Shown here piece by piece: positions 1 through 8,778 of a stretch of 64,000 bases of DNA. The notes under the pieces were generated by a model. The model had not been told where the DNA came from. It made no database searches and was given only the letters and a program-made list of their open reading frames with translations. Both the position numbers and the translations under genes were made by a program. Origin of the DNA: Rhizobium altiplani (lineage in GTDB: Bacteria; Pseudomonadota; Alphaproteobacteria; Rhizobiales; Rhizobiaceae); the NCBI RefSeq assembly GCF_001542405.1, contig NZ_LNCD01000091.1, positions 1 through 64,000 on the forward strand, written 5' to 3'. Every line of letters starts with the position of its first letter. Position 1 is the stretch's first letter.

Positions 1-647
1 GCCTTCGAGACGACCCGTGAACGCGGCGTCTTCGATGCCTTCGCGCGGGTGTTTGCCGAACGCGGATTGCCGCTTGCCATCCGCTCCGACAACGGCCTGC
101 CCTTCGCCAGCCCGAACGGGCTCTACAATCTCTCGAAGCTGTCGGTCTGGTGGCTGAGGCTCGGCATCGTCTTCGAGCGCATCCGCCCCGGCCATCCGCA
201 GGAGAACGGCCGCCATGAGCGCATGCATCTGACGCTGAAGAAGGAAGCCACCCGCCCGCCGGGACGCAATATCCTGCAGCAGCAGATGCGCTTCGACGCA
301 TTCATCAGCGAATTCAACACGGAAAGACCGCACGAGGCCCTGTCGATGAAGGTGCCGGCCGAAGTCTACCAGACCTCGGCCGGCACCTATGAAGGGCTGC
401 CCGAGATCAGCTACCCCTTCCACGACCGCGATGCCATCGTCACCAATTGCGGCCGTCTGTGCATCCATCGCAAGAAGATCAACATCTCAACCGTCATGGC
501 CGGCCAGAAGCTCGGCCTCAAGAAGTCGACGACGGCATTTGGCTCGTCAGCTTCCTGCGCTATGATCTCGGATATATCGACCTCGAACAGAGGACATTGC
601 AAACAATCGACAACCCGTTCGGCACGAGGTTGTCACCGATGTCTTAG
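1..647 (+). pseudogene. IS transposase (integrase core), 5'-truncated and frameshifted
   Basis: This is the C-terminal part of a DDE (rve-type) transposase of the IS481/IS3 kind. The frame is open from base 1, so the N-terminus lies outside the window. The second catalytic Asp (SDNG) and the Glu region (HPQENGRHER) are visible, as is the usual C-terminal text (NCGRLCIHRKKINIS). After GQKLGLK (codon ending at 522) the sense continues in another frame as EVDDGIWLVSF to the stop at 645-647. This fits loss of a single G between 522 and 523; without the shift the reading frame runs on into nonsense until 660. The IS end probably lies near 670-681 (tgtgtccgggtcggac), just before the tRNA gene. The left end is not visible, so the inverted repeats cannot be matched. 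The element is probably inactive. Confidence 0.85.
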
Positions 648-691
648 GTACCGATTGTGACCTATGTGTCCGGGTCGGACAATCATTTGAC

Positions 692-768
692 TGGTAGCGG
701 AGGAGGGATTTGAACCCCCGACACAAGGATTATGATTCCTCTGCTCTGACCTACTGAGCTACTCCGCC
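692..768 (-). tRNA. tRNA-Met (CAU), elongator type
   Basis: The minus strand folds as a complete cloverleaf. The acceptor stem is GGCGGAG/CTCCGCT (first pair G-U), followed by discriminator A and an encoded CCA (692-694). The anticodon stem GAGGA/TCCTT encloses the loop ATCATAA with anticodon CAT, and the T arm carries GGGGGTTCAAATCCC. The 5' end is not the C1-A72 mismatch of initiator tRNA. The sequence resembles the rhizobial elongator tRNA-Met rather than the lysidine-modified tRNA-Ile2. The IS remnant ends about 10 bases beyond its 3' end. Confidence 0.95.
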
Positions 769-878
769 ACTGGTCAACGGTGCCGTTCGCGATGCGCTCG
801 GCCCGTGGGATGAGCGGCTTATAAGGTGCGCTTCGGCTTTGTGTCAAGCGCATGATCGAGAAAATACCACAGGCTTTT

Positions 879-2078
879 TCAGGCCGCGACCGGGCTGGCC
901 AACAGCGCCTTCAGCGAAGCTTCCGCCGCCGGTTCGCGCTCGGAGCGTTCGATGAAACCACCGCCATACACGCGGGCGTCGTCGCCGGGTGACGAATAGA
1001 GCGCACAGGCCTGGCCCGGCGCAACGCCAGCCTCGCCAACCGCGAGGTCGACATAGATGCCGGTCGCATCGGCATGCAGGACGGCAGGCGTCGGCGCACG
1101 CGTCGAGCGAACCTTGGCAAAGCACACGAAGCCCTCGCCCGAAGCCGCCTCGACAAGCGGCTCGTCACCCAGCCAGTTGACATCCCGCAAATAGACGCGG
1201 TGCGTCTCCAGCGCCTCCTTCGGCCCGACAATGACCCGGCGCGAGCGGGCATCGAGATAGACGACATAGAGCGGCTCGCCGGTGGCGACGCCGATGCCGC
1301 GGCGCTGGCCGATCGTGTAGTGCAGGATGCCTTCATGCTGGCCCAGCACGCGGCCGTCGAGATGGACGATCTCGCCTGCGAGTGCCGCATTCGGCTTCAG
1401 CTTGTTGATGATGTCGGAATATTTGCCCTGCGGCACGAAACAGATGTCCTGGCTGTCGGCCTTCTTGGCGACGACAAGCCCCATCTCTTCGGCAAGCTTG
1501 CGGGTTTCTGCCTTGGGCAGACCGCCGAGCGGAAAGCGCAGGTAATCGATCTGTTCCTGCGTCGTCGCGAAGAGGAAGTAGCTTTGGTCGCGATCGGCAT
1601 CAGCAGGGCGATAAAGGGCGCGGCGACCGGGATTGCCGGGGGCCGGATTGGCGCGGGAGCGAATGTAGTGGCCAGTCGCCAGCGCGTCGGCGCCAAGCTC
1701 CTTGGCCGTTGCCAGGAGATCCGCGAACTTGACCGTCTGGTTGCACGAGACGCAGGGGATCGGCGTCTCGCCGGCCACATAGCTTTCCATGAAGGGGTTG
1801 ATCACCGTATCCCGGAAGCGCTTTTCGTAATCCAGGACATAGTGAGGAATACCGAGCGTTTCGCAAACGCGACGCGCATCGTCGATATCCTGGCCGGCGC
1901 AGCAGGAACCGGCACGGTGAACGGCCGCGCCGTGGTCGTAAAGCTGCAGCGTAATGCCGAGCACGTCATAGCCCTGGCGCTTGAGAATGCCTGCCACCAC
2001 GGAGCTATCAACGCCGCCGGACATGGCGACGACAACGCGGGTATCTTCCGGCCTCTTGTCAAAATCCAGTGTATTCAC
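879..2078 (-). CDS. mnmA: tRNA-specific 2-thiouridylase MnmA
   Basis: MnmA uses ATP and persulfide sulfur to thiolate U34 in the wobble position of tRNA-Lys, -Glu and -Gln in the cytoplasm. The 399-residue protein has the PP-loop SGGVDSS at residues 20-26. The first catalytic Cys region is PCVSCN (about 108-113), and the second is [11 protein letters not shown], where the persulfide Cys sits. [16 protein letters not shown] belongs to the C-terminal beta-barrel domain that grips the tRNA. Length is slightly above the E. coli enzyme because of a short N-terminal extension and a variable C-terminus. It reads in the same direction as the tRNA-Met gene, but the about 110-base gap gives no sign of cotranscription. 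Confidence 0.97.
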   Translation of the reverse strand: MNTLDFDKRPEDTRVVVAMSGGVDSSVVAGILKRQGYDVLGITLQLYDHGAAVHRAGSCCAGQDIDDARRVCETLGIPHYVLDYEKRFRDTVINPFMESYVAGETPIPCVSCNQTVKFADLLATAKELGADALATGHYIRSRANPAPGNPGRRALYRPADADRDQSYFLFATTQEQIDYLRFPLGGLPKAETRKLAEEMGLVVAKKADSQDICFVPQGKYSDIINKLKPNAALAGEIVHLDGRVLGQHEGILHYTIGQRRGIGVATGEPLYVVYLDARSRRVIVGPKEALETHRVYLRDVNWLGDEPLVEAASGEGFVCFAKVRSTRAPTPAVLHADATGIYVDLAVGEAGVAPGQACALYSSPGDDARVYGGGFIERSEREPAAEASLKALLASPVAA

Positions 2079-2256
2079 AGGTGGCTGCCAATTCTAAGCT
2101 TGTTGCGGTCCGCCCATCTGAGCCGGCGGATTTCCTGCGTCAGAGCGGGATCGGCCGCCGGACTTTCGTTGGCGAGGATATAGAAAGGATTGGGGTCCGG
2201 CGCAAGAGGAAGCAAGTTTCATCACTCGCGCCGCCCTGGTTCGAAGCGCGGCTCGA

Positions 2257-3666
2257 TCAGAACGACGCGATCAGCCTCCACGCCATTCCGGCAGCAGCAC
2301 ATCCAAGCAGTGTGGGGATCACCGACATCCTGAACCGGAAGATCGCAACCGCTGCGGCAAGGCTGAGAGCCAGCGACGGCAGGGCGAGCGACGACCAGAC
2401 CGGCAGTTCGACCCATAGTGGACCGAACTGATGGACGCGAGCCTCGACAAATAGAAAGTGCAGACCGAACCAGATGGCGAGGTTCAGTATCACACCCACC
2501 ACGGCAGCGGTGATCGCCGACATTGCACTTGCGAGCGCCGCATTTCCCCTGAGCTTTTCAATGAAAGGCGCACCGAGAAAAATCCAGAGGAAGCACGGCA
2601 CGAACGTGACCCAGGTCGTCAGCATCGCCGCCAGCGTGGCTGCGGTCATCGGATCGAGGCCAGCCGGGTCGCGATAGGCGCCCATGAACCCGACGAACTG
2701 TAGAACCATGATCAGCGGCCCCGGAGTCGTCTCGGCCATGCCGAGTCCATCTAGCATCTCCATCGGCCGCAGCCAGCCATAGTGCTGCACCGCCTCCTGC
2801 GCGACATAGGCGAGGACGGCGTATGCGCCGCCAAAAGTCACCACGGCCATTTTGCTAAAGAAGATGCCGATCTGCGTGAACACGTCATCTCCGCCACGGA
2901 AAACGTAGAGCAGCAGAAGCGGCCCGAGCCAGAGTGCCAGCAACACAGCCGAGATCTTAAGCGACCACACCAGGTTTGGCCGCGCATGAACCGGCGTTTC
3001 CTCACCAAGCGCGGAGTCGACATCGGCAAGGATGTGACCCGCCGCAGTTTTGTGGCCATTACCCACCTGGAAGAGCCTTGAACCGGATTTGGAACCGAGG
3101 AAGCCTGTTATCGCCGCTGCCAGAATGATGAGCGGGAATGGGACGTGGAGCACAAATATCGCCAAGAATGCCACTAGCGCGATAACGACCATCGCGGGAT
3201 TTTTGAGCGCCCTGCCCCCGATCCGAATGACCGCTTGCACGACGACCGCAAGCACGGCGGCCTTGAGGCCGAAGAACATGCCTTCGACGGCCTCGACGTT
3301 GCCAAATATCACGTAGACGTAGCTTAAGGCCAGGATGGAGAGGAAGCCGGGCAAGACGAAAAGGATGCCGGCCACAAGGCCTCCTGCCGTCCTGTGCATG
3401 AGCCAGCCGATATAGATGGCGAGCTGTTGCGCCTCTGGCCCGGGTAACAGCATGCAGTAGTTGAGGGCGTGCAGAAAACGGTGTTCGCCGATCCACTTCT
3501 TTTCGTCGACGACGATCCTGTGCATGACGGCGATCTGCCCGGCCGGGCCGCCGAAACTCAACGCCGCCACGCGCAACCAGACGCGAAAGGCCTCGCCGAA
3601 GGAGACACCGTGACCCGTCCCGCCCGTCGTGTCGTCGGCGGGCCTGTTCGTGGCAAGATTGGTCAT
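2257..3666 (-). CDS. chrA: Chromate efflux transporter ChrA (two-domain CHR family)
   Basis: ChrA is an inner-membrane antiporter that expels chromate, protecting cells that take chromate up through sulfate transporters. The 469-residue protein is the long form with two homologous CHR halves. The N-half signature FGGPAGQ is at 38-44, with LLPGPEAQQ at 74-82. The C-half counterparts are FGGAY at 278-282 and ETTPGPL at 312-318. Hydrophobic segments throughout suggest about a dozen membrane helices. The start codon directly abuts the stop of the upstream rhodanese/ChrB gene, with GAAGGGAAG as ribosome-binding site inside that gene's end. The two genes are therefore an operon and probably translationally coupled. 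Confidence 0.95.
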   Translation of the reverse strand: MTNLATNRPADDTTGGTGHGVSFGEAFRVWLRVAALSFGGPAGQIAVMHRIVVDEKKWIGEHRFLHALNYCMLLPGPEAQQLAIYIGWLMHRTAGGLVAGILFVLPGFLSILALSYVYVIFGNVEAVEGMFFGLKAAVLAVVVQAVIRIGGRALKNPAMVVIALVAFLAIFVLHVPFPLIILAAAITGFLGSKSGSRLFQVGNGHKTAAGHILADVDSALGEETPVHARPNLVWSLKISAVLLALWLGPLLLLYVFRGGDDVFTQIGIFFSKMAVVTFGGAYAVLAYVAQEAVQHYGWLRPMEMLDGLGMAETTPGPLIMVLQFVGFMGAYRDPAGLDPMTAATLAAMLTTWVTFVPCFLWIFLGAPFIEKLRGNAALASAMSAITAAVVGVILNLAIWFGLHFLFVEARVHQFGPLWVELPVWSSLALPSLALSLAAAVAIFRFRMSVIPTLLGCAAAGMAWRLIASF

Positions 3667-4482
3667 CTAACTTCCCTTCTTCGCGGAGGGCCAGTTGTGC
3701 GTTTCGTCGGTCGCGTCGCGGCACCATCGGTAGAAGGCATCGTAAAGGGTCATGCCGGCCTGCAATTGCTCGAGGTCATCGGCAAACATCCGCGAGAGCC
3801 CGAGCGAAGCCGCCAGCAATCCCGCTGCTTCGGGTGCAAGATCGAGCCTTGCGGTGTCGGCAGCCCGGACGATCGTCGCAAGCCTGAGGAGCGGCTGGGA
3901 TTGAAGGGTGAACTCCTCCAGCATGATATCGAAGGAGCAACGCTCGCCACGATGGCTCCAGAAGACATCCTCGATGTCGAACGGTGTTGCGCCGAACCGG
4001 TCGGCGACCATCAGCACTTCAGCGGTCGGAACGAACAGGAAGACAGCCGATGGATCGACGAAGCGGCGGATCAACCAGGGGCAGGCGATACGGTCGATCT
4101 TCGGGCGCGCGCGCGTGACCCAAACCGTCCGCCCCTTCGCGTCCCGCGGCGGCAGCTTATCGTCCGGCACGGCGAGACCGCCTGCCTTGATCCATGCCTC
4201 GAACCCGCCTTCCAGTGTTTCGGCCTGCGTACCCATGACGCGAAGATGCGCGGCAACGCCGTGGCTAAGCTTGGCGCCGTGGTGGCAGACAATGACGGCC
4301 GGGCCGTGGGTTTCGGCACCCCACTCCTCCACATCCTTGAATGGCTTGCGGATCGATCCGGGAATGAGACGAGGATCGGCGGAAAAGTCCTCGTCATTGC
4401 GCACATCGATCAAGACAGGCGCACCCGGCGTGCCGATGAGGCGGTTCAGTTTGTCGGCTGAGATTTCGGTGAATGACGGCAT
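3667..4482 (-). CDS. Rhodanese-ChrB fusion, chromate resistance protein
   Basis: The protein (271 residues) combines two domains. Residues 1 to about 105 form a rhodanese-like domain with Cys66 in the active-site loop VCHHGAK, which could carry a persulfide. Residues about 115-271 match the C-terminal ChrB domain (RARPKIDRIACPWLIRRF, about 124-141), found in chromate-resistance operons and needed for chromate sensing or detoxification. It lacks the N-terminal ChrB regulator half, so it is more likely an accessory enzyme than the classical ChrB repressor. It is the first gene of the chrA operon, and transcription would start in the 301-base gap shared with the divergent MFS gene. Confidence 0.88.
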   Translation of the reverse strand: MPSFTEISADKLNRLIGTPGAPVLIDVRNDEDFSADPRLIPGSIRKPFKDVEEWGAETHGPAVIVCHHGAKLSHGVAAHLRVMGTQAETLEGGFEAWIKAGGLAVPDDKLPPRDAKGRTVWVTRARPKIDRIACPWLIRRFVDPSAVFLFVPTAEVLMVADRFGATPFDIEDVFWSHRGERCSFDIMLEEFTLQSQPLLRLATIVRAADTARLDLAPEAAGLLAASLGLSRMFADDLEQLQAGMTLYDAFYRWCRDATDETHNWPSAKKGS

Positions 4483-4783
4483 CGCGCGTCCTCCGTTTTA
4501 GCGGCTTCGTTGGACGCGACTCTTCGGCTGGCGCCTCGTGGGGTGATCGCGACCCCATGGACCATATGATCCACGCGTGAATCGGCTATGTCAACATTTT
4601 CCGCCTGCTTGCGCTGCCGGCAAACAATTGAGATGTAACGATTGATCCCGCAGCGGCTAGACTGAAGTGTCCGAGCGCACGAGGAGGACGATATCACGCT
4701 AGGCTTCGGACGCTTTTTCAGGTCGCCGTCAGATTTCGAAAGCAGAAGACCCTGGCGGGTTCGTTTGTGAAAGGTAGTTCGAT
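4483..4783. promoter_or_regulatory. Divergent intergenic region of chr operon and MFS gene, with palindrome
   Basis: This 301-base gap holds no gene and must contain both divergent promoters. At 4558-4573 lies the imperfect palindrome TGGACCATATGATCCA (7 of 8 pairs match, core CATATG), 76-91 bases upstream of the rhodanese-ChrB start. It is a plausible operator for a dimeric regulator. No regulator gene is adjacent, so the identity of the binding protein is unknown. No clear -35/-10 pair stands out. Confidence 0.4.
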
Positions 4784-5992
4784 ATGGTCGACGTTGCCGG
4801 CTCGCGACCCGCAGCCCTGCGGGCGATCCCGAAAGGCGTCTGGGCTCTCGGCTTCGTTTCGCTGTTCATGGACATCTCCTCCGAGATGATCCACGCGCTG
4901 CTTCCGGTGTACATGGTTGCCATCCTCGGCACTTCGGCATTTGCAGTCGGCGTGATCGAAGGCATTGCCGAGGCGACCGCCGCCATCACCAAAGTGTTTT
5001 CCGGAGCGCTCAGCGATTGGCTTGGCAAGCGAAAGCTGCTCGTGACCCTGGGCTACGGAATGGCCGCGCTGACAAAGCCAGTGTTTCCCCTGGCACCGTC
5101 GCTGGGCTGGCTCGTAACCGCGCGTTTCGTGGACCGCGTTGGAAAGGGCATCAGGGGCGCACCGCGCGACGCCTTGATAGCCGACATCAGCCCGAAGGAA
5201 ATCCGCGGCGCAAGTTTCGGTCTGCGTCAGTCGCTGGACACGGTCGGCGCCTTCCTTGGGCCGGCACTGGCCTTGGGTCTGATGTGGTGGACCGCCGACC
5301 ACTATGCGACGGTCTTCTGGATCGCCGTCATACCGGCGTTCTGCTCGGTCGCGATCATCCTCTTTGTCGTCAAGGAACCGCCGCATGCCGACCAAGGGCG
5401 CGCTCGGGTGCCGCTCCGAGCCTCGGAACTCGTTCGACTGCCTGTGATCTACTGGCTGGTCGTTGCCGTCTCTGCTGTCTTCACCCTTGCACGGTTCAGC
5501 GAGGCCTTCCTCATCCTTGATGCTCAACAGATGGGACTTCCCGTCATGTTCGTTCCGATCGTCCTGATCGTCATGAACATTGCCTATGGATTCTCGGCTT
5601 ATCCGGTAGGCGTCATGGCGGATCGTGTCGACAGGATAACCCTGCTGATGGTCGGGCTGGCGCTTCTCGTTCTCGCCGACCTCAGCCTCGCGTTTCTTCC
5701 CGGGCTGGCAGGCCTCGGGATTGGAGTACTGCTGTGGGGGCTCCACATGGGCTTTACACAGGGCCTGCTGGCGACCCTTGTTGCGGATGCCGCACCCGCC
5801 GAACTGCGCGGAACCGCCTTCGGCATCTTCAACCTGATTGCGGGTGTCGCCCTTCTCGCCGCGAGCGTGCTCGCCGGCGCCCTCTGGGATTGGGGCGGAC
5901 ACCAGATAACCTTTCTCGCTGGCGCAGCCTTTGCCTCGCTCGCCGGCCTTTCGCTGCTGCCGTTGAAAAGGCGGCTTAGAACTGCTTTATAA
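4784..5992 (+). CDS. MFS transporter associated with chromate locus
   Basis: This is a 402-residue major facilitator superfamily permease with about 12 hydrophobic segments. The loop 2-3 motif typical of MFS is present as GALSDWLGKRK (about residues 74-84), and a second-half version occurs as GVMADRVDRITLL. FVDRVGKGIRGAPRDALIAD is the hallmark of a subgroup often found beside chr genes. The ATG at 4784 follows a weak AAAGG ribosome-binding site. The gene diverges from the chrA operon and ends 61 bases from the converging GGDEF/EAL gene. Its substrate is not deducible from sequence; a role in chromate or oxyanion stress is inferred only from position. Confidence 0.85.
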   Translation: MVDVAGSRPAALRAIPKGVWALGFVSLFMDISSEMIHALLPVYMVAILGTSAFAVGVIEGIAEATAAITKVFSGALSDWLGKRKLLVTLGYGMAALTKPVFPLAPSLGWLVTARFVDRVGKGIRGAPRDALIADISPKEIRGASFGLRQSLDTVGAFLGPALALGLMWWTADHYATVFWIAVIPAFCSVAIILFVVKEPPHADQGRARVPLRASELVRLPVIYWLVVAVSAVFTLARFSEAFLILDAQQMGLPVMFVPIVLIVMNIAYGFSAYPVGVMADRVDRITLLMVGLALLVLADLSLAFLPGLAGLGIGVLLWGLHMGFTQGLLATLVADAAPAELRGTAFGIFNLIAGVALLAASVLAGALWDWGGHQITFLAGAAFASLAGLSLLPLKRRLRTAL

Positions 5993-6053
5993 ATCAGGAG
6001 CTTGCCCCGTCAGCGATCCACGCAGCAAAGCTGACACCTTCGAGGTAATGATT

Positions 6054-8144
6054 TCAGGAGCCGGTCGCGGCAAGCAAGGGAGAGGCTCCGCCGTGTATCA
6101 GGGCCTCCGCCTCGGCCTGCTGCATAGGCGTGCCAAGCAGGAAGCCTTGTACTTCGCTGAAGCCTTCGGCGCGCAATTTCCGTAACTGCTCTTCGGTCTC
6201 GATCCCTTCCGCAAGCGTTGTCGCGTTGAAACCGGAGCCGATGCCGACGACCGCGCGCACGATCGCCAAGTTACCCGGATCCGTTTCGATGCCGGAGACA
6301 AAGCTGCGGTCGAGCTTGATCTTGTCGAAGGCAAAGGCGCGCAGATAACTGAAGGAGGAATAACCGGTGCCGAAATCGTCAATGGCGATGCGGATGCCGA
6401 GTTCCTTCAACGCCCGCAAGAGCGGCAGGCTCTGCTCAACGTCGGCGAGGAAGACTGACTCGGTGATCTCGATCTCAAGGCGTTCAGGACGGAGACCGGT
6501 CTCATCCAGTACCGCAACAACGGTCGCAAGCAGGCTGTTGTGGCGAAATTGGCACACGGAGAGATTGACGGCGATCTTGAGGTGATCGGGCCAGGCCGCC
6601 GCCGCCCGACAGGCTTCGCGCAGCACCCACTCGCCGATCTGAATGATAAGGCCCGTCTCCTCGGCGATGGGTATGAATTCCATCGGCGGGACCAGCCCTC
6701 GTACGGGATGGCGCCAGCGGATCAAGGCCTCGAAGCCCGCCAGACCATCGTCATCAAGTTGCACGATTGGCTGGTAGTGCAGTTCAAACTGGCCCTTTAG
6801 CAGCGCCTCGTGAAGCTCGGCCGTGAGCATGTGCCTGCGCTCGGCTTCGAGGCGCATTTCAGGAAGATAAAAGCGATAGGTCGAGCGACCACTTTCCTTC
6901 GCTGCGTAGAGCGCAAGGTCCGCGTTTCGCATCAGGACATCGTCGTCCTCGGCGTGCTCCGGCGCAAGCGCAATGCCGATGCTGCAGGTAACATGCTCGT
7001 CGACGCCATCAAGATCAAATGGGGCCGATAACGATCGGAGCAGCCGTTCGGCAAAGCGTTCAATGTTCTCACGTCGCTCCAGTCGGAGCAGCAGCGCAAA
7101 CTCGTCGCCGCCGAGACGCGCGACGAGGTCGCCATCGGCGACAAGCTGCATCAGGCGCCCTGCGACCTGGCATAGCAGCGCATCGCCCGCGGCATGCCCT
7201 TTGCTGTCATTGATATGCTTGAAGTGGTCGACATCGAGGTAAAGCAGCGCCAGCGGGTTTTCCGTCGTGGCGACCGGTGCCTCCCGCTGGATATGATCGG
7301 CGAAAGAGGCGCGGTTCGGCAGGCCCGTCAGCGCATCGTGCATTGCCATGTAAGCGAGACGAGCCTCGACCGATCGCTCCTCGGTTACGTCCTGGGAAAT
7401 GCCCAGGACATAGCGCGGCACGCCGCCGTCCGGTGCGGGCAGAGCCCGCTTGATCGTCCGCAGAATCCGCGGCGTCCCATCGGCGCGCTGCATCGTCTCT
7501 TCGAAGCTGATGGTTGTACCTGCCCCGAGAGCTCGGGAATCCTGCTCGCGAAAGATCGCCGTTTGCTTCTCTTCGAAAATGATGGAGTCGCTCTGACCGA
7601 TGATACCTTCTGGATCGTGGCCGACGATGACCCCACACGCTTCGTTGAAAAGGATGTAGCGTCCGTCTTCTTCCATGTCCTTCACGAAGACGCCTACGGG
7701 CAGGTTGTCGACGATACTGTCCAGCATTGAGCGTGTATCGCTCACCTGCCTTTGGGCTGCGTTGACCTCGGTCCGGTCCTGCACGATCGCGAGGATCGCA
7801 TCCCGTCCGTCGAAGCGAACCGCCCGTCCGTAGGTTAGCACTTCCAGGGTTTCGCCATTGGCCTTCAAATGCGTCCAGCGCTCCGCACGCTCCATATCCG
7901 TACGGGCCTGCACGGCATCGAGCATTCGCTTGCGCTCTTGCTCCGGCCTGATGTCGAGGACCGTCATGCGCGCGTAGTCCTGGCGCGAATAGCCGTAGAG
8001 ATCGGCGGCAGCATTGTTGACGATCAGGAAGCGAAGGCTGCCGGGATCGTAGACCCACATCGGCGACGGATGGGTTGCAAACAGCGACTGAAAATCATCG
8101 TTCGGCGCATCGATCGGAGCAAATGCTTTCTGGAAACCGGTCAT
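6054..8144 (-). CDS. PAS-PAS-GGDEF-EAL cyclic-di-GMP enzyme
   Basis: This is a soluble, bifunctional-type regulator of cyclic di-GMP (696 residues, no membrane segments). Two PAS sensor domains cover about 15-130 and 135-260. A diguanylate cyclase domain follows with an intact GGDEF at 345-349, and then a phosphodiesterase domain with EAL at 472-474 (FEALIRWRHP). Other phosphodiesterase catalytic motifs are intact: NLS near 528, ITES at 561-564, DDFGTG at 589-594 and AEGIE at 645-649. The RxxD inhibitory site normally five residues before GGDEF is missing (ADGD), so product inhibition of the cyclase is unlikely. The input ligand is unknown. The gene stands alone downstream of the merR gene. 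Confidence 0.93.
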   Translation of the reverse strand: MTGFQKAFAPIDAPNDDFQSLFATHPSPMWVYDPGSLRFLIVNNAAADLYGYSRQDYARMTVLDIRPEQERKRMLDAVQARTDMERAERWTHLKANGETLEVLTYGRAVRFDGRDAILAIVQDRTEVNAAQRQVSDTRSMLDSIVDNLPVGVFVKDMEEDGRYILFNEACGVIVGHDPEGIIGQSDSIIFEEKQTAIFREQDSRALGAGTTISFEETMQRADGTPRILRTIKRALPAPDGGVPRYVLGISQDVTEERSVEARLAYMAMHDALTGLPNRASFADHIQREAPVATTENPLALLYLDVDHFKHINDSKGHAAGDALLCQVAGRLMQLVADGDLVARLGGDEFALLLRLERRENIERFAERLLRSLSAPFDLDGVDEHVTCSIGIALAPEHAEDDDVLMRNADLALYAAKESGRSTYRFYLPEMRLEAERRHMLTAELHEALLKGQFELHYQPIVQLDDDGLAGFEALIRWRHPVRGLVPPMEFIPIAEETGLIIQIGEWVLREACRAAAAWPDHLKIAVNLSVCQFRHNSLLATVVAVLDETGLRPERLEIEITESVFLADVEQSLPLLRALKELGIRIAIDDFGTGYSSFSYLRAFAFDKIKLDRSFVSGIETDPGNLAIVRAVVGIGSGFNATTLAEGIETEEQLRKLRAEGFSEVQGFLLGTPMQQAEAEALIHGGASPLLAATGS

Positions 8145-8284
8145 ACTAGATCACAAGAAGTAATGGCAGCGGATCGACGGGTTATAGGTCGAAAAGCTAA
8201 ACAAAAACAGAATCATAGTTCGCACAAACTTTAGGCGCAACGCCTTTGGATTGTGCATTGCGGTATTCCTGCCTCCCCTCCCCA

Positions 8285-8707
8285 TCAGTGATGGGCATGG
8301 CTGCACTGGCCGTGATCCGCCAGAACCTCGATGACACGGCACTGATCGACACGGCCGTGACCGCAGCCTTCCACCATCAGCTCCAGCTCCGCTTTCAGCG
8401 CCATCAGGCTTCGGATCCTCTGCTCGACTTCGATTAGGCGCGCCTTGGCGATCGCGTCTGCAGAGGCGCATGACTGGTGCGGGTCGTCCTGCAGGGTCAG
8501 GAGGGTGCGGATCGCCTCCACTTCGAAGCCAAGCTCGCGGGCATGACGGATGAAGGCGAGCCTGCGCAGATCCGCCGGCTCGTAGGAACGTTGGTTGCCT
8601 TCGCTCCGGTTCGGCTCCGGCAGGAGGCCGATGCTCTCGTAGTAGCGGATCGTCGGCACTTTGACGCCGCTTTTCCGGGAGGCTTCGCCGATCGTGATCG
8701 TTTTCAT
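8285..8707 (-). CDS. MerR-family metal-responsive regulator (ZntR/CadR type)
   Basis: The 140-residue activator has the N-terminal winged-helix DNA-binding domain (VPTIRYYESIGLLPEP) and a dimerisation helix. Metal ligands of the Zn/Cd/Pb class are Cys80, Cys115 and Cys123 (CGHGRVDQC), followed by a His-rich tail DHGQCSHAHH as in CadR. It diverges from the ZntA-type ATPase gene. The shared 71-base gap holds a classic MerR-type operator, so it almost certainly controls that pump and itself. Whether the main inducer is zinc, cadmium or lead cannot be told from sequence. Confidence 0.93.
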   Translation of the reverse strand: MKTITIGEASRKSGVKVPTIRYYESIGLLPEPNRSEGNQRSYEPADLRRLAFIRHARELGFEVEAIRTLLTLQDDPHQSCASADAIAKARLIEVEQRIRSLMALKAELELMVEGCGHGRVDQCRVIEVLADHGQCSHAHH

Positions 8708-8717
8708 GATTTTCCTC

Positions 8718-8748
8718 TTGCACCTCTAGTCGCTAGAGGATGTAGGGA
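8718..8748 (+). promoter_or_regulatory. MerR-type operator/promoter of the Zn/Cd ATPase
   Basis: A -35 element TTGCAC (8718-8723) and a -10 element TAGGGA (8743-8748) are separated by 19 bases. This is the over-long spacer that MerR-family activators correct by DNA untwisting. Inside lies the perfect inverted repeat CCTCTAG-TCG-CTAGAGG (8723-8739). The ATPase ATG is at 8779. Confidence 0.88.
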
Positions 8749-8778
8749 GGATGCTTCTGTCTGACAAGGAAGCGGATC

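Noticed and set aside
520-525. Programmed -1 frameshift in the transposase
   Set aside because: No slippery heptamer of the A AAA AAG type is present at the junction, and the shift lies near the C-terminus rather than between two frames as in IS3 elements. A decay mutation is simpler.
692-768. tRNA read as initiator tRNA-fMet or tRNA-Ile2
   Set aside because: The CAU anticodon allows all three, but the first pair is not mismatched as in the initiator and the body matches the rhizobial elongator tRNA-Met. Final proof would need a tRNA classifier.
1074-2183. Open frame of 369 codons on the plus strand
   Set aside because: Antisense shadow of mnmA; repetitive Arg/Asp/Gly composition typical of GC-driven frames.
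6009-6032. GTCAGC/GCTGAC inverted repeat between convergent genes
   Set aside because: Six pairs with a 12-base loop and no T tract; too weak to call a terminator.
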